Shown here: one piece after another, positions 7,166-15,721 of the stretch
Layout: each line of letters begins with the position of its first letter
Numbering within the stretch: position 1 is the first letter of the stretch
DNA from: Microbacterium esteraromaticum
GTDB taxonomy: Bacteria > Actinomycetota > Actinomycetes > Actinomycetales > Microbacteriaceae
Direction of reading: 5' to 3'
Assembly (NCBI RefSeq): GCF_017303215.1
Contig: NZ_JAEMWU010000001.1
Coordinates: 558,001 to 622,000 of the forward strand
Length of the DNA stretch: 64,000 nucleotides
Translations under genes and position numbers: made by a program
The notes under the pieces: generated by a model
Told to the model about the DNA's origin: nothing
Databases searched by the model: none
The model's input: only the letters and a program-made list of their open reading frames with translations

Positions 7166-9115
7166 GTGGTCAATCACGTCAACTTCATCTGGAACATCGC
7201 CGAGTCGTTGCGGGGGCCGTTCAAGCCGTCGGAGTACGGATCGGTGGTTCTGCCATTTACGGTGTTGCGGCGCCTCGACGCAGTGCTGGCAGAGACGAAG
7301 CCGAAGGTCGCCAACGTCGCGAAGGCGACCGAGACGATGCCTGACGTGCTGCGGCATCTGCGGCTGACGGAGGCTGCCGGCCACCAGTTCTACAACACGA
7401 GCACGTTCGACTTCGCGAAGCTGGTTGCCGACCCGCAGGACCTTCGTGCCAACTTCTCGGCGTACCTGGCCGGGTTCTCGGAGAACGTGCGCGACATCTT
7501 CGAGCGATTCGAGTTCGAGAAGACGCTCAACAAGCTCGCCGAGAAGAACAAGCTCTACTCGGTGACCGAGAAGTTCGCGCAGGCCGACTTCCATCCCAAC
7601 GTGGTCAGCAACATCGAGATGGGCCTCATCTTTGAGGAGCTGATCCGGTGGGCCAACGAGCGCTCGAACGAGACCGCGGGCGATCACTACACGCCCCGCG
7701 AAGTGATCGCGCTCATGGTGCAGTTGCTGTTTGCGTTGGATGACGACGCCCTGTCGAAGTCGGGCGTGGTCCGTTCCATCTACGACCCGACCGCGGGCAC
7801 TGGCGGGATGCTGTCGGTCGCGGATGAGTTCCTGCGGAAGATGAACCCCGACATTCAGTTGAACCTGTACGGGCAGGACTACAACGACGCGTCCTACGCG
7901 ATTTGCAAGGCCGACATGGTGATCAAGGGTCAGGACGTCGACAACATCGCGCTTGGCGACACTCTCACTGAGGATGCGTTCGACGAGAAGAAGTTCGACT
8001 ACGGGCTGTCCAACCCGCCCTTCGGCGTCGACTGGAAGGACCAGCGGGCGTACGTCGACGAGGAGCACGCGCGCCTCGGGTTCAACGGACGCTTCGGTCC
8101 CGGAACCCCCGCAGTCAGTGATGGGGCGATGCTGTTCCTGCTGCACCTTGTCTCGAAGATGCGCAAGAAGGAAGACGGCGGCTCGCGCGTCGCGGTCGTC
8201 CTCAACGGTTCGCCGCTGTTTTCCGGCGGCGCCGGTGGTGGCGAGTCGAACATCCGCAAATGGCTGCTCGACAACGACCTCGTTGAGGCGATCATCGGGC
8301 TGCCGAAGGACATGTTCTACAACACCGGCATCTCCACCTACATTTGGGTGCTCACCAACCGTAAGGACGATGATCGCAAGGGCCGGGTGCAGCTCATCGA
8401 CGGTCGCGAGATGAAGGAGAAGCTGCGCAAGGGCCTCGGCTCGAAGCGCAACGAACTTTCGACTGACAACATCAAGGACCTCGTCACCCTTTACGCCGGA
8501 TTCGAGGACGGCGAGCACTCGAAGATCTTCCGCAACGAGGACTTCCTCTACCGCACCATCACCGTCGAACGCCCCCTCAAACTGAACTGGCACGCCACCG
8601 CCGAACGGATCGATGCAGTCTTCGCTGCGAAGGCGGTGCAGAAGCTCAAAGAAGAGGACGCTGAGGCTCTGCGGGCCACGCTCAACCGACTCGACTCAGA
8701 CACGGTGTGGAAGAACCGGATCGCGTTCCAGAAGGCGCTGAAGGATGCTGCGAAGATCGAAGGTCTCGCTGTCCCGGCGCCGCTGCTCAAGACCGTGACG
8801 ACCGAACTCGGTGAGCAGGATGACACCGCCGACGTTTGTGTGGATGCGAAGGGCAAGCCCGAGCCGGACGCTTCGCTCCGCGACACCGAGAACGTACCGT
8901 GGGGCGAAGATGTCGATACCTACGTCGCCCGCGAAGTCCTCCCTTATGCTCCGGATGCGTGGGTCGATCACGCGAAGACCAAGGAAGGCGCGGAGGTCCC
9001 CTTCACCCGCCACTTCTACCAGTACATTCCCCCGCGTCCGTTGGAAGAGATCGACCGTGATCTGGATGCTGTCATGGATGAACTCCGCGCGATGCTCATG
9101 GTGGTCGAGGCATGA
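7166..9115 (+). CDS. hsdM: Type I restriction-modification system methylase subunit
   Basis: HsdM, the N6-adenine methyltransferase subunit of a type I restriction enzyme (M2S methylase, R2M2S restriction complex), 649 aa. The N-terminal helical HsdM_N domain is followed by the AdoMet-binding motif DPTAGTGG near residue 208 and the catalytic NPPFG near 282, both intact. The start is GTG 7166, with AGGGG 8 nt upstream; longer starts would run into the divergent gene. It is the first gene of a tightly coupled operon, its TGA overlapping the hsdS ATG. Confidence 0.93.
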   Translation: MVNHVNFIWNIAESLRGPFKPSEYGSVVLPFTVLRRLDAVLAETKPKVANVAKATETMPDVLRHLRLTEAAGHQFYNTSTFDFAKLVADPQDLRANFSAYLAGFSENVRDIFERFEFEKTLNKLAEKNKLYSVTEKFAQADFHPNVVSNIEMGLIFEELIRWANERSNETAGDHYTPREVIALMVQLLFALDDDALSKSGVVRSIYDPTAGTGGMLSVADEFLRKMNPDIQLNLYGQDYNDASYAICKADMVIKGQDVDNIALGDTLTEDAFDEKKFDYGLSNPPFGVDWKDQRAYVDEEHARLGFNGRFGPGTPAVSDGAMLFLLHLVSKMRKKEDGGSRVAVVLNGSPLFSGGAGGGESNIRKWLLDNDLVEAIIGLPKDMFYNTGISTYIWVLTNRKDDDRKGRVQLIDGREMKEKLRKGLGSKRNELSTDNIKDLVTLYAGFEDGEHSKIFRNEDFLYRTITVERPLKLNWHATAERIDAVFAAKAVQKLKEEDAEALRATLNRLDSDTVWKNRIAFQKALKDAAKIEGLAVPAPLLKTVTTELGEQDDTADVCVDAKGKPEPDASLRDTENVPWGEDVDTYVAREVLPYAPDAWVDHAKTKEGAEVPFTRHFYQYIPPRPLEEIDRDLDAVMDELRAMLMVVEA

Positions 9116-10407
9116 CGCGAGAGCTCGGTGACTCCGGAACGGGGTGGCTCGGGGACATTCCGACGGACTGGTCCGTTGTCCCGGCGCGCGCCATGTTCGG
9201 CGAACGCAAGCAGAAGAGTTCGGCAACCGACGTGCACCTGACGCCTTCCCAAAAGTACGGCGTGTTGCCTCAGGTCGAGTACATGGACATCACTGGGAAC
9301 AAGGTTGTACTGAACCTGTCCGGCGCCGACAACATGCGTCACGTCGAGGCGGGCGACTACGTGAGTCATCTTCGGAGCTTTCAAGGTGGCCTCGAGTTTG
9401 CGGGTATGCCGGGCAAGGTGAGTGCGGCGTACACGGTGCTGAAGCCGAAGGTGGCGATCGAACCCCGATTCTTCAAGTACCTGTTCAAGAGCGACCTCTA
9501 TATCCAGGCTCTCCAGACCACGACTGACCAACTTCGCGATGGGCAATCGATCCGTTACGGGCAGTTCGCCCTGATCCCGTTGCCGCGCCCAGCAATCGAG
9601 GAGCAGCGGGCGATTGCGGACTATCTGGATCGGGAGACGGCGCAGATCGACGCGTTCATCGCGAAGAACGAGGAACTCATCAGCCTCCTCACCGAACGCC
9701 GCGCCGTGGCAGTCGATCGCGCAATCGGCTGGGGAACTACGCCAGATGTGGCAACAGGCGAGTGGCTTGGCTGCGTGCCGAACGGATGGTCGCTCGCGCC
9801 GCTACGCCGGTGGATGAGGTTTATAACCAGCGGGTCCAGAGGATGGGGCCAGTTCTATTCCGACGAAGGATCGGACGTCTTCCTTCGGATCGGTGATCTG
9901 CAGCGTGACCGACTCGAGTTGCGCCCTGTCGCACGGCAACGAGTAGAGCTTCCGGTCGGCGAGGAGGGCGTTCGCGCACGGACTCAGCCTGGAGACCTAC
10001 TGATCTCTATCACTGCGGATCTGGGCTCAGTGGCGGTAATCGACATAGCTGATGCTGGCGCCTACGTGAGCCAACACGTCGCGCTTGTTCGACTCGACAA
10101 GGAACGGTTGAACTCACGGTTCGGCGCGTACGTTGTTTCTTCCTCCGCCGGGAAGACGCACTTCGAGAAGGCAGCATATGGCGGCACGAAGATCCAGCTC
10201 AGCCTGCCCGATGTCAGGGAGATGCCGATCGCGGTTCCCTCGCTGGACGAGCAAGTCCGCATCGTTCAGCACCTCGACGCTGTGACGGACGACGTCGACG
10301 AAGCGATCGAAACTGCGCGACGAGCGATCGAGTTGGCGCGCGAGCGTCGTGCGGCGCTGATCTCGGCCGCGGTGACGGGGAAGATCGATGTGGGGGTGGC
10401 TGAATGA
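9112..10407 (+). CDS. hsdS: Type I restriction system specificity subunit
   Basis: HsdS, 431 aa, the DNA-recognition subunit. Two target-recognition domains alternate with conserved helical spacers: the first half begins GWLGDIPTDWSVVPARAMF and ends PLPRPAIEEQRAIADYLDR; the second begins GEWLGCVPNGWSLAPLRRW and ends IAVPSLDEQVRIVQHLD. Each half reads about four bases of a bipartite target; the site cannot be predicted here. The gene is full length with both spacer helices, so the system should be functional. ATGA overlaps join it to hsdM and hsdR. Confidence 0.93.
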   Translation: MTRELGDSGTGWLGDIPTDWSVVPARAMFGERKQKSSATDVHLTPSQKYGVLPQVEYMDITGNKVVLNLSGADNMRHVEAGDYVSHLRSFQGGLEFAGMPGKVSAAYTVLKPKVAIEPRFFKYLFKSDLYIQALQTTTDQLRDGQSIRYGQFALIPLPRPAIEEQRAIADYLDRETAQIDAFIAKNEELISLLTERRAVAVDRAIGWGTTPDVATGEWLGCVPNGWSLAPLRRWMRFITSGSRGWGQFYSDEGSDVFLRIGDLQRDRLELRPVARQRVELPVGEEGVRARTQPGDLLISITADLGSVAVIDIADAGAYVSQHVALVRLDKERLNSRFGAYVVSSSAGKTHFEKAAYGGTKIQLSLPDVREMPIAVPSLDEQVRIVQHLDAVTDDVDEAIETARRAIELARERRAALISAAVTGKIDVGVAE

Positions 10408-13400
10408 GTGGCGTTGCGGGAGCACATCTGGAATCGGTGCTGGAGAACGAGATCGCGGAGCATCTCGACGCGAACGGCTGGCTGTACTCGCCGACCGATG
10501 CCGGCTACGACCGAGAACTCGCCCTGTTCTCTGAGGACGTGCTCGGCTGGCTGGAGGATTCACAGCCGACCGAGTTCGCGAAGGTGGTTCGTCCGAACGA
10601 TACAGAAACCCAGCGGGACGCCGCCGGTCGCGACATCCTCGTTCGCCTCGCGAAGTCGCTGGATCTTGACCCGCTAAAGAACGGGGGGACGATCCGCATC
10701 CTGCACGAGGGATTCTCGATGGTCCCTCAACAGGGCGGTGCGGTGAAGTTCCGCCTGGCGCAGTTCCGCCCGGTGACGACGAACAACCCGGAGACGCTCG
10801 CCGCGTACGCGAAGATGCGGGTGCGCGTGATGCGTCAGGTGCACTACTCGACGAAGCATCCGAACAAGGCCCTTGACCTGGTGCTTTTCGTCAACGGCAT
10901 CCCGGTCGCCACGATCGAGCTGAAGACGGACTTCACGCAGTCGATCGGGAACGCGGTGAATCAGTACCGGTTTGACCGGTCGCCGTCGGGTGAGCCGTTG
11001 TTCGCGTTCGCAAAGCGGTCGCTCGTGCACTTCGTCGTTTCGAACAGCGAAGTGCGGATGACGACCAAGCTCGCGGGAGCCGAGACACGTTTCCTGCCAT
11101 TCAACCGAGGGCATGATGAAGGGGCCGGCAACCCGCCCAACCCGGCCGGTTCCGCATCCTCGTACTTCTGGGAGGAGATCCTGCAGCGCGACACGTGGTT
11201 GCAGGTGCTCGGCTCGTTCGTGCATCTGCAGGTGGAGGTCGACGTTGACCCCGACACAGGGAAGAAGACGCGCACGGAGAAGATTCTGTTCCCGCGCTAC
11301 CACCAGTGGCGTGCCGTGAACAGACTTGTAGCGGCGGCACGACAGGAGGGTGCCGGCCGCCGCTACCTCGTCCAGCATTCGGCTGGTTCGGGAAAGACGA
11401 ACTCGATCGCGTGGCTCGCGCACCGGCTGTCGCAGCTACATGACGAGCAGAACGAGAAAGTCTTCGATACGGTGGTCGTCGTCACCGACCGCACCGTTCT
11501 GGACAAGCAGCTTCAAGATGCCATCGCCCAGTTCGAGAAGCACGCTGGCGTCGTGCAGTCGATCACGCGCGACGGCGGCGAATCGAAATCGAGCGAGCTG
11601 GCCTCAGCGCTGACCGGCGGCAAGCAGATCGTGATTGTGACGATCCAGACCTTCGAGGCGTTGATCACGACGATCCAGTCGAAGCCAGAATTGCGGGGTC
11701 GCAGATTCGCCGTGATCGCCGACGAGGCGCATTCGTCACAGACCGGGTCGACGGCCGGCGCGCTGACCAAGGTGCTATCGCCGCAGGAGCAGGCGGCGGT
11801 GGCCGAGGGTGCGCCGATCGACTCGGAAGCGTACTTGCAGTGGGCGATGGAAGTCACGGCGAACGCGTCGAACATCTCCTACTTCGCGTTCACCGCGACG
11901 CCGAAGCCGAAGACGCTCGAATTGTTCGGTCGGGAGCCCGTCGGCGGGGGAACGCCGGAGCCTTTCGACCTGTATTCAATGCAGCAGGCGATCGAGGAAG
12001 GGTTCATTCTCGACGTGCTGCAGAACTACACCCCGTACAAGGTGGCGTGGCAGCTCCAGCATCCGGGATCTGACTACGACGCGCCTGGCGAAGTCGACGA
12101 GTCGACCGCGGTGAAGGCGCTCGTTCGGTACGTGCGGCTGCATCCCACAAACATCAGCCAGAAGGCGAAGATCGTCGTCGATCACTTCCGCCAGTTCGCG
12201 CAGCCGCTACTCGGCGGCAAAGCGAAGGCCATGGTCGTGACCGGTTCTCGCGTGGAAGCCGTGCGCTGGAAGAAGTACCTCGACGCGTATCTGTCGGACT
12301 CGCACATTCAGGGAGTGAAGGCACTGGTGGCTTTCTCCGGCACGGTTGAAGACCCCACAGATGTGGGTGAGGGGCTGACCGAGAAGACGCAGAATCCTGG
12401 CCTGTGGACGTCCGACCTCGCGGCCGCCTTCAAGCCATCGACGTACAACGTGATGATCGTCGCGGAGAAATTCCAGACCGGATTCGATCAGCCTCGTCTT
12501 GTGGCCATGTATGTGGATCGCAAGCTCGGCGGCGTGCAGGCGGTGCAGACCCTGTCCCGGCTCAACCGGACGTACCCCGGCAAAGACAAGACGTTCGTGC
12601 TCGACTTCGTGAACGAACCCCTCGACATTCTCGATGCGTTCAAGGACTACTACCGCAAGGCGGAGCTGACCGCGACGACCGATCCGAACCTCATCTACGA
12701 CCTGGTCACGAAGCTCGACAGCGCGGGCATCTACACGATGGCTGAGGTGTCACAGGCGTTCGATGCCGCACTTGCCGCTGGCGTGAACGCCAACAGCGCG
12801 GTGAGCGCAGCGACTGCGCCAGCCGTCGATCGGTTCGCGAAGCGCTGGTTCAATGCGGTCACCGACGGGGATGCTGCCGAGCAGGATGAACTGAAGCTCT
12901 TCAAGAGCGATGCGGGTCAGTTCGTGAAGTTCTACGACTTCATCTCGCAAGCGCGGAACCTCGAGGACACCGACCTGCCTCGCCGGCACTACTTCTTCCG
13001 CCGCATCCTTCCACAGCTGGTGACGGCGACCTGGGAAGAGCCGGTCGACATCTCGAAGGTGAAACTGTCGGAGTACAGCGTCACTCCGGGCGATGCCGTC
13101 AAACTCAACCTTGAACAGGGCAAGGGTCTGGAGCCGATCACCGCAATCGGCTCGGGTGCTATCCACGAGAAGCACCGCAGCGCACTCGAAGAGATCATCG
13201 GCAAGCTCAACGAACGCTTCGGTGACAAGTATGGCGTTGGCGCCGTTGACCTCACGGTGAATCACATCGTCGGGAAGCTCGCGGTCGATTACGACCTCGC
13301 GCGCCAGGCCGAGGTGAATACGCCCCAGCAATTCGCCGAATCACCGGCGCTGCCGAAGGCGTTCGCAAAGGCAGTGATCGAGGTGCGGGATGAGACGCCC

Positions 13401-13520
13401 ATGCTCGTCGATGACATGCTCAGCGACAACGGACTGTTCGCGGAGTTGAGTAAGGCTTTGCCGGCGATGCTGTACGAATTCTTGAGTGGCAAACAGTCCA
13501 AGGAAAGCGGTGTGGAATGA
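10404..13520 (+). CDS. hsdR: Type I restriction system endonuclease/translocase subunit
   Basis: HsdR, 1038 aa, normal for the family. The N-terminal HSDR_N nuclease carries D near residue 157 and the ELK triad near 171 (PD-(D/E)XK). The SF2 motor follows with Walker A AGSGKT near 327, DEAH near 440 and FTATPK near 496, and a C-terminal helical domain contacts the methylase. It translocates DNA and cuts unmethylated invaders once bound to HsdM and HsdS. No frameshift is visible. The start overlaps hsdS by 4 nt, and its stop overlaps the mrr-like gene by 4 nt. Confidence 0.93.
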   Translation: MSGVAGAHLESVLENEIAEHLDANGWLYSPTDAGYDRELALFSEDVLGWLEDSQPTEFAKVVRPNDTETQRDAAGRDILVRLAKSLDLDPLKNGGTIRILHEGFSMVPQQGGAVKFRLAQFRPVTTNNPETLAAYAKMRVRVMRQVHYSTKHPNKALDLVLFVNGIPVATIELKTDFTQSIGNAVNQYRFDRSPSGEPLFAFAKRSLVHFVVSNSEVRMTTKLAGAETRFLPFNRGHDEGAGNPPNPAGSASSYFWEEILQRDTWLQVLGSFVHLQVEVDVDPDTGKKTRTEKILFPRYHQWRAVNRLVAAARQEGAGRRYLVQHSAGSGKTNSIAWLAHRLSQLHDEQNEKVFDTVVVVTDRTVLDKQLQDAIAQFEKHAGVVQSITRDGGESKSSELASALTGGKQIVIVTIQTFEALITTIQSKPELRGRRFAVIADEAHSSQTGSTAGALTKVLSPQEQAAVAEGAPIDSEAYLQWAMEVTANASNISYFAFTATPKPKTLELFGREPVGGGTPEPFDLYSMQQAIEEGFILDVLQNYTPYKVAWQLQHPGSDYDAPGEVDESTAVKALVRYVRLHPTNISQKAKIVVDHFRQFAQPLLGGKAKAMVVTGSRVEAVRWKKYLDAYLSDSHIQGVKALVAFSGTVEDPTDVGEGLTEKTQNPGLWTSDLAAAFKPSTYNVMIVAEKFQTGFDQPRLVAMYVDRKLGGVQAVQTLSRLNRTYPGKDKTFVLDFVNEPLDILDAFKDYYRKAELTATTDPNLIYDLVTKLDSAGIYTMAEVSQAFDAALAAGVNANSAVSAATAPAVDRFAKRWFNAVTDGDAAEQDELKLFKSDAGQFVKFYDFISQARNLEDTDLPRRHYFFRRILPQLVTATWEEPVDISKVKLSEYSVTPGDAVKLNLEQGKGLEPITAIGSGAIHEKHRSALEEIIGKLNERFGDKYGVGAVDLTVNHIVGKLAVDYDLARQAEVNTPQQFAESPALPKAFAKAVIEVRDETPMLVDDMLSDNGLFAELSKALPAMLYEFLSGKQSKESGVE

Positions 13521-14545
13521 ACGTCTGGGGAGTGCACAACGACTCATTGACGAACGAGCTGGTCGACGAAGGATTCATCAGCATCGGCTGGGATCGCCTC
13601 GGTGCCCTCTCAGAGATCAGGCAAGGTCGTGAGGGGCTCAAGCGGGCACTCACGAACCTTGACCCTGATGCCAAGCCGCGTTCTATTGCGGGTCAGGCCG
13701 GCGTGCTGGTCCGGTTCCGTGACGAGATGAAGCCAGGCGACGTCGTCGTCGCACCCTACAAACCCACGTCGACGATCAACATCGGTGTGCTTGTCGGTGA
13801 TTACTACTACGACGCATCGGCGGGAACGCATCGGCACCGTCGGCGGGTCGAATGGCGCAAGACAGAGCTTCCTCGAACAGTTTTCTCGCAATCCGCACTG
13901 TACGAGATCGGGTCGGTCCTCACAGTCTTCCGGGTGCGCAATCATGCAGAAGAGTTTCTCGCGGCATTGGAGGAAGACGGGCAGACAGTTGAGCAACTTA
14001 CCCACAAGGTAGATCAGATCAGCGATGAGCGAGCGGCCGATGAAGAATCGGATGATGAGCCGCGGGCGTCGCGTATCGAGCGTCACACTCGCGACTTCGT
14101 CCTGAACGCACTACACCGCAAGCTGACGCACCAGGAATTCGAGGAATTCACGGCGGAACTGCTGCGGGTGCTGGGGTACCAGGCACGGGTCACCCAGTAC
14201 TCGCAGGACGGTGGTGTCGACGTAATCGCTCACCGCGACCCCCTCGGCGTCGAGCCCCCGCAAATCAAAGTGCAGTGCAAGCATCACACGGGGACCATCT
14301 CGGCACCCGAAGTGCAGCAATTGGTCGGGACGCAGGGGCCGAACGAGCTTTCTCTATTCGTGACGCTCGGCAATTACTCTCGGGATGCGCGGATGATCGA
14401 ACGGCAGCGCACCGGTCTGCGCCTGCTGTCTGGCGAAGACGTTGTCTCGTTGGTGCTCGAGCACTACAGCGATCTCCCGGAATCTCGGCGGGCCTTGATG
14501 CCGCTTACCCCGGTGCTCGTTGTCGCTGACGCAGCCGACGTGTGA
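13517..14545 (+). CDS. Mrr-like restriction endonuclease coupled to hsdR
   Basis: 342 aa in two parts. The C-terminal third (about residues 195-320) is an Mrr-type PD-(D/E)XK nuclease: helix LTHQEFEEFTAELL, then GGVDV near residue 233 and QCKHH near 251, with catalytic Asp and Gln-x-Lys. The N-terminal ~160 residues (MNVWGVHNDSLTNELVDEGF...) resemble a small sensor domain seen at the front of other restriction proteins; I cannot name it firmly. Mrr-family nucleases cut modified DNA, so pairing with a type I system could attack both unmodified and modified phage DNA. The ATGA overlap with hsdR shows it is the fourth gene of the operon. Confidence 0.85.
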   Translation: MNVWGVHNDSLTNELVDEGFISIGWDRLGALSEIRQGREGLKRALTNLDPDAKPRSIAGQAGVLVRFRDEMKPGDVVVAPYKPTSTINIGVLVGDYYYDASAGTHRHRRRVEWRKTELPRTVFSQSALYEIGSVLTVFRVRNHAEEFLAALEEDGQTVEQLTHKVDQISDERAADEESDDEPRASRIERHTRDFVLNALHRKLTHQEFEEFTAELLRVLGYQARVTQYSQDGGVDVIAHRDPLGVEPPQIKVQCKHHTGTISAPEVQQLVGTQGPNELSLFVTLGNYSRDARMIERQRTGLRLLSGEDVVSLVLEHYSDLPESRRALMPLTPVLVVADAADV

Positions 14546-14566
14546 GTTCTTCTCGAGGCGATTGAG

Positions 14567-14584
14567 CGGCGCAGTTCTGCGCCG
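14567..14584. terminator. Hairpin between the convergent RM and SIR2 operons
   Basis: A 7-bp GC-rich stem CGGCGCA / TGCGCCG with a GTTC tetraloop begins 22 bp after the stop of the mrr-like gene, in the 134-bp gap before the convergent minus-strand operon ends. There is no T-run. A bidirectional terminator role is inferred from position and symmetry. Confidence 0.4.
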
Positions 14585-14679
14585 TCAGCCGACCTCCGAC
14601 CGAACTGCGTGCCAGTTCTGCGGCATCCGTGATCTCTCCCAACGCGAGCTGTTGTGACTCGGTCTGCGCGTCCAGCGGA

Positions 14680-15678
14680 CTACAACTCCGATGTCCAGCG
14701 TGCGCCGCTCGTGAGCTTCTCAAGCCGCGTGTAGCGCTGTCCCAACGTCCACGCCCAGCCGCGGCCCGTTGAGGTCTGGGTGTCATTCTTGATCGGCGCA
14801 TCGAGTTGCACCGTTCGTGGGTCGTCCTCCCGCGAAAGGAGCATGATGCCGTACGCCGCATCGTGGTCGCGACTTCCCTCCTGAAGCAGAGCCGTGACCA
14901 GGTCCGCTGCGTGGTGTTGACCGATAGCCCGCAACTCGGCAGCTCCTTCATCGGAGAAGGCGACGGATGGTAGATACTGATCGATCCGCGCGATGGTCGG
15001 CTTGATCTCCCCCTGAGCGTAGAAGCCGAAGTGTGTGATGTCGGCACGAAACGATCGATCCGGTTGACAAACGTATGCGCCGTGCCTGATGTACTCGGGC
15101 CAAGCGTTTCGCGCTGCAACGACGACGGTGTCGTCCGCACTGAGCAAGCCGTCGGCCTCGTAGAGTGCGATGAGTTCACTCAATAGGAATCTGGTCTGTT
15201 CAGGGACGAGGCGTGTGGCGTCCTCCAGGTGCGCCCGAATCGACCTGGTCAGGTCCGCGAACGAGAACCAGACGATGCGTGACGCCGCATCCTCGGCAAC
15301 ACCATCGGGATCAGCGAGCCAGGTAGGCTGCGCGGCATCCGGTGTCAGGACGAAGAGGTAGGCGTCAGGATCGCCGACAAGACGCGCGGCATGCGAGCGG
15401 ACCTGTTCACGATCGTGCCCCTCGGCGTCATACCCGTGCGGGACGGTCTTCGTCTCAAACCACCAGGTGAAGCGTGCGCTGATGCGAGCATCGGGGACCG
15501 AGCCCTTCTCGACGACCTGATTTTCGAACGAGACAGCACGCAATTCCTCGCCGATACCCGACGCGTTTTGCAGTAGCTCTTTGACGGTGCTCAGATCGAT
15601 ACGCTCGAAGACGGCAATAGTCGATGACGTGACGCGGTTTTCGCCCGCGCGGTATGTCGAGAACAACGGGTTCGGCAT
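14680..15678 (-). CDS. Possible PD-(D/E)XK nuclease-like protein, partner of the SIR2 gene
   Basis: 332-aa protein I do not recognise by family. Near residues 60-85 it has a PD-(D/E)XK-like arrangement: a glutamate in SFENQVVEKG, then PDARIS, then FETKT, with Asp and Glu-x-Lys correctly spaced on adjacent strands. YLFVLTPD follows ~45 residues later, as in the core strand of such nucleases. It lies 43 nt downstream of the macro-SIR2 gene on the same strand, so the two are probably one defence operon. The start is ATG 15678; the GTGs just upstream at 15684-15687 are alternatives. The nuclease reading is suggestive only. Confidence 0.5.
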   Translation of the reverse strand: MPNPLFSTYRAGENRVTSSTIAVFERIDLSTVKELLQNASGIGEELRAVSFENQVVEKGSVPDARISARFTWWFETKTVPHGYDAEGHDREQVRSHAARLVGDPDAYLFVLTPDAAQPTWLADPDGVAEDAASRIVWFSFADLTRSIRAHLEDATRLVPEQTRFLLSELIALYEADGLLSADDTVVVAARNAWPEYIRHGAYVCQPDRSFRADITHFGFYAQGEIKPTIARIDQYLPSVAFSDEGAAELRAIGQHHAADLVTALLQEGSRDHDAAYGIMLLSREDDPRTVQLDAPIKNDTQTSTGRGWAWTLGQRYTRLEKLTSGARWTSEL

Positions 15679-15721
15679 GTTCACCACGATTCCATATCTC
15701 GGTGGCGCTGGCGTAAGTCCA

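Noticed and set aside
7088..8593. A minus-strand frame continuous with the membrane-protein gene, giving an apparent 877-residue protein
   Set aside because: Everything upstream of 7087 is antisense to hsdM and composed of Val/Leu/Arg-rich shadow sequence. The start GTG 7087 with its AAGGAG site explains the real gene.
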